A stretch of 25,631 nucleotides of DNA from a virus: positions 1-25,631 of IMG/VR virus record IMGVR_UViG_3300033148_004732; one strand, 5' to 3'. The position numbers were made by a program, and so were the translations under genes. This document shows positions 1-8,519 of the stretch, piece after piece. The notes beneath the pieces were generated by a model. It saw only the letters and a list, made by a program, of their open reading frames with translations. It was not told where the DNA came from and did no database searches. The stretch's first letter is position 1; each line of letters starts with the position of its first letter.

Positions 1-2
1 AG

Positions 3-842
3 TGGATCAAGGATTTCTGGCCCGCCGTGCAAGAAGCATATAGCGACGAGGGGCTGGTGGGCGTCGCGAAACTGATTGCCACGGAAATACGAGAGGCCCT
101 CGCCGCTCGTCTGGGTATGGGCGATGAGGCCGGTTGGAGCGACATAGGGCGACAGATTCTACAGCGAATCGCAGATTCTCTGGTAATAGCGATGGGGCTA
201 GAGGGCGGTGCAGGCAACGTCTGGATGGTCATAGGGCGACACGTTCTAACCCAAATCGGCCAGGGGATTCTCGGCGCGAGCGCGAAATTGGTCGACGTAT
301 CGGCAGTGTTCGCAGATTGGGCGGCGAGTAAAAACACACAGATTTGGCTGCGAGACACAGGCGCCATAATTGTCAGTACACTCGTCGATGAGATTCGGGC
401 GTTTCTTGGCGACTCCTCGGTTGGCGATAGCATTATTTTAACACTTGCCGACAACCTGGCGCAGGCCGCGATTAATTTCCGACATGGTTTCGCCGCAATT
501 GGCGTCGCCATGGGCTCTGCGATTTGGGAGGGGCTCACAGGAGAGGAGGTGTCTACGGAGCAAATGACCGAAATGACAGATATGATAAACCGCGCCTTGG
601 ATGCCGCTAATAGAGCGCGCTATGGCATGTTTGGCGGTTGGACACCAGGACCAACGGCCGAATTCCCCATCACGCCGGGTGGTTTAGCGGGGCTAGAGCA
701 GAATATGACAGCAAACTACAACAATGAGATTACCGTCGGTCCCATCTATGCCCCAGGCGGTGACACGGCGGCGGTAGAGACGGCTGCGCGCGAGGGTGCG
801 ATGACGGCATTGCAAGCCGCGCGTGCACAGGGGTGGCAGTAG
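3..842 (+). CDS. Tail tape measure protein, C-terminal part (5' truncated by window edge)
   Basis: The reading frame is open from base 3 leftwards, so the GTG at 27 is not a credible start. About 279 residues are visible. They contain long alanine-rich amphipathic helices, spaced tryptophans and a C-terminal tail rich in Asn, Gly and Ala, as in the ends of siphovirus tape measure proteins. These proteins set tail length inside the tube and help DNA ejection. The placement directly before a distal-tail protein and a tail hub gene is the classic siphovirus order and is the main support. The catalytic or transmembrane parts, if any, lie outside the window. The family call rests on composition and position, not on a signature motif. 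Confidence 0.72.
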   Translation, partial: WIKDFWPAVQEAYSDEGLVGVAKLIATEIREALAARLGMGDEAGWSDIGRQILQRIADSLVIAMGLEGGAGNVWMVIGRHVLTQIGQGILGASAKLVDVSAVFADWAASKNTQIWLRDTGAIIVSTLVDEIRAFLGDSSVGDSIILTLADNLAQAAINFRHGFAAIGVAMGSAIWEGLTGEEVSTEQMTEMTDMINRALDAANRARYGMFGGWTPGPTAEFPITPGGLAGLEQNMTANYNNEITVGPIYAPGGDTAAVETAAREGAMTALQAARAQGWQ

Positions 843-843
843 C

Positions 844-1641
844 ATGGCGCGATATACGTACACGGCGTTCGATGGCCTCACGTTGCCCACCGATAACCCA
901 CAACACGACATCGGCACAGATGAGAGCGTAACGCCCGAGCTGGTGATGCTGCCAGGCGGGGGCACGTTCGACCCGCTCGGGTCCGCGCGTGCACGAGGGC
1001 GACCGCGCATCATCATCGTGAAATTCGATATTCGCGAATCCTCATACAGCGCTGTGGGCACTACGTTCGCCACCTGGCGCGCCAAACGTGGTGTACGTGG
1101 CACGCTCACGCGCACCCTGCCCGACGGGTCCACACAGACGCGTACGGCGCGTTGCATTCGCGTTGATGCACAGGGAGTCGGGGGGCAGGCGCTCACATTG
1201 CCGGTGAGTGTATTCTTTCAGGCGCTCGGCGATTCCTGGCATGGCGCATCCAACAGCGACACAATCACGCTAGACGCTACACCCAAATCCGCCGAAATCA
1301 ACAATGCTGGCAACGAGATTTGCCGCGACATCACCATCACCGTGACGGCTAAGGGGAGCGATATCACACAATTAGATATTGAGAATGAGGAGACTGGGCA
1401 TATATCGAAAATCCGTTATTCTGACACAATCGCTACCGACAAGAGTCTCGTACTTACCTGTGGCGATATGACCTGCGAGAACGACGGTGTAGACGATAGC
1501 GACAACATATCATTTCTGAGCGGGCACACGATCCCCGGCTGGCTGCGGTTGAAACCAGGGGATAACACGATCAAAATCACCCGTACCGGCGGGGATAATA
1601 CCAGTACGGCTGTATTCGCATTCTACGATGAGTACGCATAA
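844..1641 (+). CDS. Distal tail (Dit)-like protein
   Basis: 265 residues from ATG 844, which lies one base after the tape measure stop. The in-frame GTG at 823 would overlap that gene and is less likely. Residues 1-130 look like the tail-tube-like ring domain of Dit/Sipho_tail proteins: a short N-terminal strand segment, a mid-domain RPRIIIVKF strand, then a segment on how values are carried onto a lattice of strands ending LTLPVSVFFQAL. Residues 150-265 form a beta-rich, galectin-like C-terminal domain. Dit proteins form the hexameric ring that joins the tail tube to the tip. Gene order (tape measure, Dit, hub) supports the call. Sequence similarity alone is suggestive rather than decisive. 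Confidence 0.68.
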   Translation: MARYTYTAFDGLTLPTDNPQHDIGTDESVTPELVMLPGGGTFDPLGSARARGRPRIIIVKFDIRESSYSAVGTTFATWRAKRGVRGTLTRTLPDGSTQTRTARCIRVDAQGVGGQALTLPVSVFFQALGDSWHGASNSDTITLDATPKSAEINNAGNEICRDITITVTAKGSDITQLDIENEETGHISKIRYSDTIATDKSLVLTCGDMTCENDGVDDSDNISFLSGHTIPGWLRLKPGDNTIKITRTGGDNTSTAVFAFYDEYA

Positions 1642-1654
1642 GGAGAAATGATAG

Positions 1655-2647
1655 ATGGATTTCGTACCTGACGGACATTGCTTGTGGAAGTGCGGCGCGA
1701 TACCGACGCGGGCGGGGATAATCAGTATTGGAGGGTCTGGTGGCGGTAGCGCTACTGTTAGTGACGAAGTAGCGCATAGCGGGGCATATGCTCTGCATTT
1801 ACAGTCATACTATTATCGACGCTCGTTACCTACTCCCCGTGCAGGTATCTATTCGGCGCAGTGGCTCTACCCATATGAAACCGAGTGGGGTATCGATAAT
1901 GTTCGCGTCGAGTTTCGTGCCAACGACAGTACCCTAATTGATATCAGATATGACGGTGTTTACTGGGATGCATATATCAATGACATCAAAGTGGCTGATG
2001 GGAACGTCGCAACTTCACCCGCGACATGGCAGCAATTAGCATGTTATATTGTGATAGGCGATGCCGGGAGTATTACAACATATGTGGACGGCATACTAGA
2101 TATATCCTATGCAGGGGATACCAAACCAGGCGCTGAAAGTGCTATTGACCAGCTTGGATTTCAGGCGCCCTGGTTGCGCTCATTTCGAGTCGATGATTGG
2201 GTTTTCGGGACTGGTGGTTGGCCCGGCGATTATGGCGTGGAATTCATCCCCGTTATCAGCGATGTATCCGCCTCGTGGATACCCAGCGCAGGCAGCGACA
2301 ATTATGCGCTCGTGGACGAGCGCCCGCCGAGCGACGACGACTATGTGAGCACCACGGCAGACGCGACCGACATCTATGGTATGGCGGACTGGGATAATGA
2401 CCTGGGTGCGAAAGCACCCCTCATGGTAACCGGTATCGTGCGCGTGAAAAAATCTGATCCGGGTAGCGATGACAAAATCACGCTCGGCTTCGGTGACGGT
2501 GTAAATACGGCGGACGGCAGCGCTGTCAGCGTGCTAACGTCCTACGAATATCGCTGGCACAGTACCAATACCGCACCGGATGGGGGCGCATGGACTGACG
2601 ATGACGTGGACAATCTGCAATTGCGTGTGATTGGAGATATCGTCTAG
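1655..2647 (+). CDS. Tail-tip protein with LamG/concanavalin-like domain
   Basis: 330 residues. ATG 1655 has AAGGAG nine bases upstream. The ATG at 1648 is out of frame and too close to the ribosome site. Residues about 30-190 alternate strands with Gly/Ser turns and carry the YVDGILDISY-type strand typical of LamG/jelly-roll domains. Residues about 205-330 form a second beta-rich module with a DERPPSDDDYV segment often seen in phage tail accessory proteins. The likely role is in the adhesion tip, perhaps binding host surface glycan. It ends in TAGTG, overlapping the start of the hub gene by one base, so the two are translationally coupled. The glycan-binding role is inferred from fold type only. 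Confidence 0.55.
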   Translation: MDFVPDGHCLWKCGAIPTRAGIISIGGSGGGSATVSDEVAHSGAYALHLQSYYYRRSLPTPRAGIYSAQWLYPYETEWGIDNVRVEFRANDSTLIDIRYDGVYWDAYINDIKVADGNVATSPATWQQLACYIVIGDAGSITTYVDGILDISYAGDTKPGAESAIDQLGFQAPWLRSFRVDDWVFGTGGWPGDYGVEFIPVISDVSASWIPSAGSDNYALVDERPPSDDDYVSTTADATDIYGMADWDNDLGAKAPLMVTGIVRVKKSDPGSDDKITLGFGDGVNTADGSAVSVLTSYEYRWHSTNTAPDGGAWTDDDVDNLQLRVIGDIV

Positions 2648-5600
2648 TGGGCACGCTCACAGCATCACAGGCGGGCGCGTCTGTATCATACGAGCGCACC
2701 GCGGATCAGGTACTGACCGTACCGTTCGTGGGCGCATTCGTGGTGTGGGGACGACCTGACCGTGGGCCAGGCGGCGAGCCATACGCGTATACTGGCACCA
2801 GCAGCCCCGCGCGTCCCGCGAGCGAACGACCGGCTAGAGCGGTAGCGGCGGCAGCTAAACCGACTGCGGCCCCACAACCGACGGCCGCGCGGGCGACCAC
2901 GTTCGTCGATTACGAGGCCATGGCCGGGTCCATCTGGATTTATGTGACCGATAGCGCCGGTACGAAATATGGCCCGCCTATTCTCACGGCAACGGATTGG
3001 CAGAGCACGCGACGCCTCGATCGTGCAGGTTCGTTCGCATTCAATATGCCTGCTGGGGATTGGCGCGCACAGTATCTCGGCCTCAAACGAGAGGTACACG
3101 CCTACGCGATCGTTAACGACGCGGTTACAGAGATTGGCGCGGGCATTATCGATCGCATCGAGACAATTGCTGGCGATCCGCCCATGTTGCACATCTCGGG
3201 CGATGACCTGCTACGCGAGCTCACCTATCGCACTGTCGCCGACCTGGAATTGTACGGCCAGACCTGGACGACGGCGGACATGGTCGGTCACCTGTACGAC
3301 TCCACCAGCAATGACATGGAAGAGGCGCACGACGGCGATACGGGCACGGCGTATACGCTGAGCACAGGATTGCACACCGACCAATATCTCTACGTGGGCA
3401 ATGCGTGCAAATTCGCGGGTGTCCGGTTCAATTTCGACTCATTCAACAGCACGGCTAGCGTCCTCAGCTGTAAATACTACAGCGCGACTGACGGCTGGAC
3501 GGATCTCAGCATCACCGACGGCACTGACGTGGGCGGTGCGACGTGGGGACAGGACGGCGATGTAACCTGGACGCGCGGCGATGTGGACGATTGGCAGGCC
3601 ACGCCCCATACCGTGAATGCGGGCGGTACGGATACGACGTATAACTACTATTGGGTGCGATTCACGGTCAGTGCGCAAACCGACCAACAGGATTTCGCAG
3701 AGGTCGATGTTTACGAGGACGGCCCTACGGCCACGGGCCTCGCGAGCATTATGGCTCTAGCACCCGCCGGATGGACGGTGGACGATAGCGGCGATGGGTA
3801 TGCCACAACACAAAATACGGCCTATCTCGGATTCAATGGCGAGAGCGTACTAGAGGCACTGACTATTCTCGCTGAGGCCACCGGCGAGCATTTTAGATTG
3901 GGTGCCACGGGCAAAAAACTCGAATGGTTGCAGGACGATCCGGATATGTCCGGCTCGCCGACTGACAGTGGCATTCGCGCCATTGTGCCCCCGGTCGGGT
4001 CCGCAGCAGAGGACGACGCGACGATCTGCCTCCTTCTCGACCTGCGGAAAACAGAGGACGGGTACGAGCAGATATCGCGCATTTATCCCTATGGCGCGGG
4101 GATCGCATCTCGGCGGGTTACCCTCGCCAAGACGAACAAATCAGCGGCGGCCGGATATACGCTCGATAAGGCAGGCAATTATCTCGAATATGACGCAGGT
4201 GATCCACGTATCGATCGTGTGATGACCTGGTCCGAGATTGGCGCGGTAGATGACAACGCCACACATGACGGCCTCGCAGCGGATCAGTTGTATGACGTGG
4301 CCTACGATTATCTGCGTCGGCGCGTAAGTGCGCAGAACGCCTATAGTCTGCGCGTGGCCAATCTGAATACGACGCTCGAAGTCGGCGAGACCATCCACGT
4401 CAGTTATCACGAGTACACCGACACATATCACGCGGTGGATATCGACACCGACCTGCTGATTCTAGAGGTGACCAGCCGCGTTGACGGCGATGGATTGCAT
4501 ACGAGCAATCTCACCGTGTCCAGTATCGACGCCTGGCCGACATCCGAGGCCGAATGGATGGTTGGCGAACTGGCCAACGCGCGCCGTACGACGGGGAGTG
4601 GATCGAGCAACGCGGTAGTCTCCTCCGGCACAGCCTCCGGTGGCAGCGCAACGGCGGCGAGTTATATCACGGTCGAGAACGAGACTGTGCTGACCGGCGA
4701 GCGCGCTCTGACTGCTGGCAATAACGTCACGCTCACCGACGACGGTCCGGGCAGCATTGTGACTGTAGATGTCGATACGGTGCCCAACCACGACCATACC
4801 GGCGACACTGGAGATGGCGGTACAGTACCTAGTATTGCTGTCGATATGCCACAGGTTGGATCACCAACCTATGAGGACCTACACGATTGGGTAAACACCA
4901 CGCAATCTGCTGGTCTCATCTCAGGCGGGGCGATCACTGCGACGGCGTATGCGATTAAAGAGGCCGACGACGTTGCGGACACGTTCACGATTGCTGGCGA
5001 CGTTAGCGCCTATTTCACAGATGGCACAGAATTCGCGGTGTACGGCAGCACGGGTAATGATGGTGATTATACCGTCGTTGGCGACGCGACATATAGCGGT
5101 GGCAACGACGAAACCACGATCACCGTGGCCGACGTGCCCGACGGTACCAACGACGGCAATATCAGGGACGGCAGAATAGACGTCGCCGCTGTGACCGGTA
5201 TGATCAAAACTACGGACGACAGCATCGACGGGGTGACCGCGTTCGTGGACATACCGGCAAAAACGCACATCGCCCTCACGGACGCTACGACGAATTGGGT
5301 ATATGCGTCCTACGGTGGCGGTACGCCCGTGATTGAGACGACTGATACGTTCTCAGACATAGATTTCAATACCGAGGTCATGGTCGGACGCGTGTTCCGC
5401 GAGGGGACCGAAACGCACATCCTAGAGGCCAGCACACGCATCTCGAATGCATTTCGTCGGATATACCAGCGGATATTCGAACTCAGAGCGGTCGAGCGCG
5501 CGTCAGGTGCGATAGTCACCGACGAGGGCACGCGGCATTTCTCTGTAACTGCAGGCGTGCTCTACTCTGGCGTCGACCGATTCGAGACGGACGCATTCGA

Positions 5601-6234
5601 TTCATCGGGGGCCGATCGGTTCCGGTACTGGTATCACGACGGAGGCGGCAACTGGGTATCGACCGACCGCGATCAGGCGCAGATCGACAATGCGCAATAC
5701 GACACGGGCACGGGTCTGGCCGCGGTGGCCAACAACCGTTACGGCGTCCACTGGATTTTTCTGCACAACGATAGCCACATTGATGTAGTGTATGGACGTG
5801 GGAGTTACAAACTGGCCGAGGCCGAGGCCACGCTCGTGCCGCCGGTGCCCGATATCTGCAATAATTTCGCCACGCTGGTCGCGCGCGCGATCGTGCTCAA
5901 AAATGCGACTGAGTTGACGACCATCGAAACTGCGTTCGCCGAGCCATTTTTGCCCTCCGTGGCACCGAATCACGACGATCTGTCTGGAGTGACGGCGGAT
6001 CAGCACCACAATAGTTACGAGATCGTCAATTCGTCTGATGAGGGCGTCTCCGTCGACGCCGATGGCACCATCTCGGCGAAATTGGGCGATGCCGCTGGCA
6101 CGCAGAAACTGAGCGTCACGGATAGCGGCGACGCTGAGGTGGCGAGCGTTGATAGCAATGGCGATGCGGCATTTCATTCTCTGACATTGACGGAGCCGAC
6201 ATTAGCGACAATTCTGACTCTGATGAGGTGGTGA
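2647..6234 (+). CDS. Tail hub / tail fibre fusion protein (Tal-like baseplate protein)
   Basis: 1195 residues from GTG 2647. Residues 1-45 are strand-rich, and about 45-90 form an Ala/Pro linker. Residues about 90-430 resemble the gp27/Tal-like hub fold: a start of SIWIYVTDSAG, then AGIIDRIETI, the GDDLLRELTYR helix and an EALTILAEATGEHFRL segment. The hub part continues to about 660. Residues about 715-735 hold an HDHTGDTGDGGT loop common at shaft joins, followed by beta-repeat fibre modules to the C-terminus with a second NHDDLSG.TADQHH loop. The protein would cap the tail and present the receptor-binding part. No catalytic peptidase motif was recognised. An internal ATG at 2920 could start the hub core, but the upstream frame is continuous. 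Confidence 0.72.
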   Translation: MGTLTASQAGASVSYERTADQVLTVPFVGAFVVWGRPDRGPGGEPYAYTGTSSPARPASERPARAVAAAAKPTAAPQPTAARATTFVDYEAMAGSIWIYVTDSAGTKYGPPILTATDWQSTRRLDRAGSFAFNMPAGDWRAQYLGLKREVHAYAIVNDAVTEIGAGIIDRIETIAGDPPMLHISGDDLLRELTYRTVADLELYGQTWTTADMVGHLYDSTSNDMEEAHDGDTGTAYTLSTGLHTDQYLYVGNACKFAGVRFNFDSFNSTASVLSCKYYSATDGWTDLSITDGTDVGGATWGQDGDVTWTRGDVDDWQATPHTVNAGGTDTTYNYYWVRFTVSAQTDQQDFAEVDVYEDGPTATGLASIMALAPAGWTVDDSGDGYATTQNTAYLGFNGESVLEALTILAEATGEHFRLGATGKKLEWLQDDPDMSGSPTDSGIRAIVPPVGSAAEDDATICLLLDLRKTEDGYEQISRIYPYGAGIASRRVTLAKTNKSAAAGYTLDKAGNYLEYDAGDPRIDRVMTWSEIGAVDDNATHDGLAADQLYDVAYDYLRRRVSAQNAYSLRVANLNTTLEVGETIHVSYHEYTDTYHAVDIDTDLLILEVTSRVDGDGLHTSNLTVSSIDAWPTSEAEWMVGELANARRTTGSGSSNAVVSSGTASGGSATAASYITVENETVLTGERALTAGNNVTLTDDGPGSIVTVDVDTVPNHDHTGDTGDGGTVPSIAVDMPQVGSPTYEDLHDWVNTTQSAGLISGGAITATAYAIKEADDVADTFTIAGDVSAYFTDGTEFAVYGSTGNDGDYTVVGDATYSGGNDETTITVADVPDGTNDGNIRDGRIDVAAVTGMIKTTDDSIDGVTAFVDIPAKTHIALTDATTNWVYASYGGGTPVIETTDTFSDIDFNTEVMVGRVFREGTETHILEASTRISNAFRRIYQRIFELRAVERASGAIVTDEGTRHFSVTAGVLYSGVDRFETDAFDSSGADRFRYWYHDGGGNWVSTDRDQAQIDNAQYDTGTGLAAVANNRYGVHWIFLHNDSHIDVVYGRGSYKLAEAEATLVPPVPDICNNFATLVARAIVLKNATELTTIETAFAEPFLPSVAPNHDDLSGVTADQHHNSYEIVNSSDEGVSVDADGTISAKLGDAAGTQKLSVTDSGDAEVASVDSNGDAAFHSLTLTEPTLATILTLMRW

Positions 6235-6235
6235 T

Positions 6236-6556
6236 ATGTCGATTTCTGGCAAGCAACTCGCAGACGGCCAATTAGCGGCTTCCGAAGCCGATATGTACAC
6301 AGTCCCAGCCAGTACGCGCACATTTCTAAGTAGCATTGTCTGCAACAACACTGGCGCGGGGGATAATACGGTGGTGTTCTATCTGACTCCATCTGGGGGT
6401 ACATCGCGCTGCATCGCGTACATGAACCTGGGTACACATCAGACGATGTATTTTGACGAGCGGTTGATTCTGGACGCAGCCGATAAAATCAGAGGATATG
6501 CCACTAATGCGGCTCAGGTTGATTATGTTATCTGTGGCGCAGAGGAGACGACATAA
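6236..6556 (+). CDS. Small tail-tip protein, beta-rich
   Basis: 106 residues. ATG 6236 lies one base after the hub stop. The sequence is a run of short strands (NTVVFYLTPSGG, DERLILDAADKIRGYA) with the pattern of small phage tail accessory proteins that form beta-sandwiches. No signal peptide or membrane segment is seen. The stop TAATG overlaps the next ATG by one base. It most likely belongs to the tail-tip assembly because it sits between the hub and the lysin. The exact role is unknown. Confidence 0.6.
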   Translation: MSISGKQLADGQLAASEADMYTVPASTRTFLSSIVCNNTGAGDNTVVFYLTPSGGTSRCIAYMNLGTHQTMYFDERLILDAADKIRGYATNAAQVDYVICGAEETT

Positions 6557-6963
6557 TGACACAGAAACTTGGTGCCAGCGGCGGGCTCATCGTGCGGGGC
6601 GAGGACCAACTCTACTCGTACAAGGGCCCGCTACACTATTACGTTACTCAGACCATCTCGGGTGCTGATGGGTATATCCAAAGCGCCACACCACCTGCCA
6701 ACGAAGTTTGGCACGTTACCAATATCGGCTCTGTTGACGTTACGTCGCCTACCACGCGGCATTTCTACATATGCAGTTATTCCGGAACATTAAATCAGCT
6801 TGGGAAGGTCGAGGGCGATATCCCCGCAGACTCAACAGAGTTCTGGCACGGGCACTATTGGCTCGAAAACGGCGATGTAATCCGCGTCTACTTCAGGGGA
6901 GGCCTGGTTGGTGACAGAGTGGACCTTCACATGTCCGGCACGATCATGACCAAGGAGACGTGA
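6556..6963 (+). CDS. Small tail-tip protein, beta-rich
   Basis: 135 residues, coupled to the gene before it through TAATG. The protein is strand-rich (ADGYIQSATPPANEVWHVTN, then NGDVIRVYFRGG), like the family of small phage proteins that begin with a statement of solvent or volume change at a tail surface. It shares the pattern PANEVWHVTNIGSVD / PASTRTFLSSIVCNN with its upstream neighbour, so the two may be diverged copies of one fold. No catalytic motif is visible. Function beyond a tail-tip role is unknown. Confidence 0.58.
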   Translation: MTQKLGASGGLIVRGEDQLYSYKGPLHYYVTQTISGADGYIQSATPPANEVWHVTNIGSVDVTSPTTRHFYICSYSGTLNQLGKVEGDIPADSTEFWHGHYWLENGDVIRVYFRGGLVGDRVDLHMSGTIMTKET

Positions 6964-6972
6964 GATAGAACG

Positions 6973-7011
6973 ATGCCACACGGACTTCCCGGTTGGGAAC
7001 TAAGAACGTGA
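6973..7011 (+). CDS. Possible 12-residue leader ORF before the lysin
   Basis: ATG 6973 opens a 12-codon frame (MPHGLPGWELRT) whose TGA at 7009-7011 overlaps the lysin GTG at 7008 as GTGA. The same four-base coupling is used all over this genome. It may be a translated leader that sets lysin output, or chance. Its ribosome site (GAG at 6962-6964) is weak. Confidence 0.25.
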   Translation: MPHGLPGWELRT

Positions 7012-8519
7012 TTGTTCAACTTCGCCCGCCCATCTGTGGTGCGCGCATCTCGCAGCGTTTTGGCGAGCATCCCGAGTGGTATCCGGGCTATGACGGTCAT
7101 ATGGGCGTTGACTATGCCGCGCCAGAGGGCACCTGCGTCTACGCTGCACACGCGGGCGAGTGCGTCACGGGCTACGACAGCGACGGTTTCGGCTGGTACG
7201 TGATGGTGCGAGCGGCAGAATACGAGACGCTATACGCACATCTACAGACACCGGACGTTGCGGCGGGCGAGCGAGTCGAGGCGGGAGCGCATATTGGCTA
7301 CGTCGGCATGAGTGGGCGCACCACGGGCGCACATCTGCATTTTGGGCTGCGCCCGCTGCCCGCAGACCGTGAGAATGGCTATCGCGGATATGTTGATCCA
7401 GAGCCGTATCTAGTAGAGGAGGAATACGTGAGCAAACTCAGTTGGCACATCCAAGACCCATGCGTGTGGCGCTGGCCGTCGTGGCTGCAAGGGCATATCA
7501 CAGAGAGTGGCACACAATGGGTGAAGATCATGGACCCAGACCAGACGGGCAGCTACCCATTCCCGGGCATACGTACCGTAGGTCGATTATATTTCCGCGA
7601 GGATAGTGACAAGCGGCTCATCCCCCAGGGCGCGGTTGGGGCGCGACAATATGTCGAGGCGTCTCTGCCACGAATTCGTGCCGCGCAATGGGTGCACGCC
7701 TGGGAGGGCCCTAACGAGCCGGATACGTCCACCCTCGCAGCCGTCGAGCAGTGGGCGGAATTCGAGCAGGCGCGCGTCCGCATCATGCATGACTATGGCT
7801 ATCGCACCGTGTCGGGGCAGTTTGGCACCGGTAGACCAGAGGGCGACGCGGCTCAAGAGGAAACGGCCTGGCGTATCATCGGTCCTGCCCTCGCCGAGAC
7901 GGACTACCTGGGCCTGCATGAATACGGGATGCACCGCATGGCTCCGCCCGACGGCTGGCATTTGCTACGATACCGACGCGCTATGGGCTTCCTGCGCAAA
8001 TACGGCTATCGCGTGCCTCCTATCCTCATCACCGAGACGGGTATCGACTATGCCGGTGGCGCAGATACCGATGGCTGGCGTGTTGCGCTCAATGGCGACG
8101 CGGCAGAATACATGCGTCAATTGGCCTGGTATGACAGTGAGTTAGCGCGTGACAACGAGGTGCTGGCCGCAATGGTATTCACCGCTGCGCCACACGCGGG
8201 GCAATGGCGTTCGTTCGAGTTGACTGAGGACATTTCGGCCCTGCTGCGTGACCAGATTCGAGCACACGCACCCGTCGAGCAACCGCCACCCGAGTCACCG
8301 CCTATCACCCTGCTCTACGACGACGTGACCGACGCGCGCGAGGCGTTGGCCGATTATCCCGCTACCATGAAATATTGCAACGCGCACGGGTATACCTGGT
8401 GCAGCGAATGGCGTAGCAGCGACGGGGGCATATGCTGCCTCGCGTATAACGCGGGACGGTATATCGTGCTGAAACTAGATCCGCATACGTGGACGGTGGT
8501 GGGCGAGGGCGTGCTGTAG
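7008..8519 (+). CDS. Bifunctional lysin: M23 peptidase + clan-A glycoside hydrolase
   Basis: 503 residues from GTG 7008; a TTG at 6993 would add five. Residues about 10-135 are an M23/LytM zinc endopeptidase: GHMGVDY gives the His and Asp ligands, YAHL the catalytic His, and GAHLHFG the third ligand. After a short linker, residues about 145-415 look like a TIM-barrel clan-A glycosidase: WEGPNEP supplies the acid/base Glu (about 237), LHEYG follows, and ILITETGID supplies the nucleophile Glu (about 343). A Pro-rich linker near 425 leads to a 65-residue Cys-containing end domain that may bind the wall. The enzyme should cut both peptide and glycan bonds of the host envelope. No signal peptide is seen, so release would need a holin, or the protein is tail-bound. 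Confidence 0.85.
   Translation: MIVQLRPPICGARISQRFGEHPEWYPGYDGHMGVDYAAPEGTCVYAAHAGECVTGYDSDGFGWYVMVRAAEYETLYAHLQTPDVAAGERVEAGAHIGYVGMSGRTTGAHLHFGLRPLPADRENGYRGYVDPEPYLVEEEYVSKLSWHIQDPCVWRWPSWLQGHITESGTQWVKIMDPDQTGSYPFPGIRTVGRLYFREDSDKRLIPQGAVGARQYVEASLPRIRAAQWVHAWEGPNEPDTSTLAAVEQWAEFEQARVRIMHDYGYRTVSGQFGTGRPEGDAAQEETAWRIIGPALAETDYLGLHEYGMHRMAPPDGWHLLRYRRAMGFLRKYGYRVPPILITETGIDYAGGADTDGWRVALNGDAAEYMRQLAWYDSELARDNEVLAAMVFTAAPHAGQWRSFELTEDISALLRDQIRAHAPVEQPPPESPPITLLYDDVTDAREALADYPATMKYCNAHGYTWCSEWRSSDGGICCLAYNAGRYIVLKLDPHTWTVVGEGVL

Noticed and set aside
693-1196. Long minus-strand ORF (167 codons) over the tail genes
   Set aside because: It lies antisense to the tape measure and Dit genes, has no ribosome site and a Cys/Arg-rich composition typical of a shadow frame.
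2686-3192. Minus-strand ORF (168 codons) inside the hub gene
   Set aside because: Fully antisense to a strong 1195-residue frame with recognisable hub features; Arg-rich shadow.
5602-6177. Minus-strand ORF (191 codons) inside the hub gene
   Set aside because: Antisense to the fibre part of the hub; long only because GAT/CGA-rich coding DNA leaves few stops on the other strand.
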